The notes beneath the pieces are model-generated. The model was not told the origin of the DNA. It saw only the letters and a program-made list of their open reading frames with translations, and did no database searches. This document shows positions 63,037 through 64,000 of a stretch of 64,000 nt of DNA, piece after piece. Source of the DNA: Pseudorasbora parva. Its lineage: Eukaryota; Chordata; Actinopteri; Cypriniformes; Gobionidae. Location of the stretch: assembly GCF_024679245.1 (NCBI RefSeq), contig NC_090172.1, forward strand, positions 8,107,233 through 8,171,232, read 5' to 3'. The stretch's first letter is position 1; each line of letters starts with the position of its first letter. The position numbers were made by a program, and so were the translations under genes.

Positions 63037-63135
63037 AAAGTTATCTCTCTTAACAACGTCAGATGTATAGTTGTAATTAATATGATTAGCCTTTTGCTTG
63101 ACTATGTTATCAAACAGCTAATATGTGTTGCTAAT

Positions 63136-63733
63136 GTGTTCCCCAGGATGTGACGCGCACACATTCAGCCATCCACGTGATGTAAAAGAAATTGTGATTC
63201 CTCAGACCAGGCCACATTCTCCAATGATCTGTGGTCCAGTTCAGATGCTCACATTCCCACTGTGTCATGACTGGTCTGCAGCTATGCAGCCCCATGCGTA
63301 ACAAACTGTGATGCACTGTGTATTCTGACACCTTTTTATCAGAACCAGCATTAACTTCTTGAGCAATTTGAGCTACCACACGGGCTAGCCTTCACTCCCC
63401 AAGTGCATCAATGAGCCTTGGCCTTCGTTGGAGCACTTTTGATGGATACTGACTACTGCAGACCGGGAAAGGCCCCACAAGATCCCCACAAGATCTGCAG
63501 TTTTGGAGATGCTCTGACCCAGTCATCTAGCCGTCACTAGTTGGCCCTTGTCAAACTCGGTCAAATTCTTACACTTGCCCATTTTTCCTTCTTCTGACAC
63601 ATCAACTTTGCCAACACAATATTCACGTCAATATTCACTTGATGCCTAATATATCTCACCTACTAACAGGTGCCGTGACGAAGAGATAATCAGTGTAATT
63701 CACTTCACCTGTCAGTGATCATAATGTACATGT
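63136..63733 (-). mobile_element. Tc1-like element fragment
   Basis: On the minus strand from about 63733, CACTGACAGGTGAAGTGAAT begins a familiar fish Tc1 5' region. An ATG at 63582 starts MGKCKNLTEFDKGQ, the transposase N-terminus, with an in-frame stop soon after. VAQIAQEVNAGSD and YTVHHSLLRMGLHS follow from 63379 to 63300. Similarity ends near GTHGEHI-type text at about 63136, after the WPGL segment where the first catalytic Asp (WSDES) would sit. The Asp itself reads as another residue. The remaining two thirds of the gene and the far TIR are gone. Confidence 0.75.
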
Positions 63734-64000
63734 GTACATGATTTTTCATATCAACAGAAATATATACACCGGGATAACTTTCTCTTGACACTGCCCAAAT
63801 TCGCAGCATGGATATGCTTAAGCCTGCCTAAACGTTGACATGATTGGTTACAAGGTAGTTTGTTATGTTGAGTTATGAATTTGTATATGGCCTGTCTTAA
63901 AGCATATTAATTAGACATATACAACATTTAAAAAAAAAAATGTTTTTACTTCACAAGGTCTTTAATATTTAATTAAAATAAAAAATATATAGTATTTTTT
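63734..64000. other. Unassigned AT-rich DNA
   Basis: No feature recognised up to the window edge. Confidence 0.35.

Overview
The window is vertebrate nuclear DNA, almost certainly from a ray-finned fish and most likely a cyprinid (zebrafish/carp-like). The evidence is AT-rich, intron-like sequence with long (CA)n/(TA)n runs, and a dense set of DNA-transposon families that I recognise from cyprinid genomes: TTAA-flanked Kolobok-like elements, Tc1-like elements, hATs, a DIRS element with the typical 'GTCTCGGGTTAT' termini, and BEL/Pao. There is no bacterial-style gene organisation, no rRNA, no intact tRNA and no CRISPR array.

Host coding content is tiny. Two small phase-0 exons of a coiled-coil protein lie on the minus strand (47557-47703 and 44306-44389). 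A possible terminal coding exon on the same strand (39238-39369) ends at a stop. They could be the 3' end of one minus-strand gene with large, transposon-filled introns. I could not name the gene.

Layout: 1-3.2 kb, old repeats, a hAT MITE with 8-bp TSD and a Harbinger-like element with TAA TSD. 3.2-7.1 kb, a 5'-truncated DIRS retrotransposon on the minus strand with an intact tyrosine recombinase but damaged RT/RNase H. 7.5-12.8 kb, microsatellites and three Tc1-like elements, one with perfect TIRs and DD36E spacing. 14.3-17.0 kb, a TTAA element with an internal tandem duplication. 18.3-21.0 kb, a four-level transposon nest with a dated hAT. 22.2-24.4 kb, nested elements with a perfect 48-bp hairpin. 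26.0-27.4 kb, a transposon carrying a 27-copy, 42-bp minisatellite. 29.8-30.5 kb, a foldback element. 34.0-35.1 kb, a TTAA element nested in another transposon. 35.2-38.4 kb, a minus-strand L1-like LINE split by a Kolobok-like element that holds a THAP exon and a convergent P2X7-ballast-like exon. 40-50 kb, MITEs, a hAT with an exact 8-bp TSD, host exons and a second THAP remnant. 55.6-59.8 kb, a BEL/Pao element (minus) with one LTR whose RT core has been deleted. 61.9-63.7 kb, a half Kolobok element, another TIR element and a Tc1 fragment.

No cooperative multigene system is visible; the 'genes' are mostly independent parasites. The best leads are the two-gene Kolobok-like element (36782-38242), the DIRS element whose recombinase alone is preserved (3633-4667), and the unidentified host coiled-coil gene.
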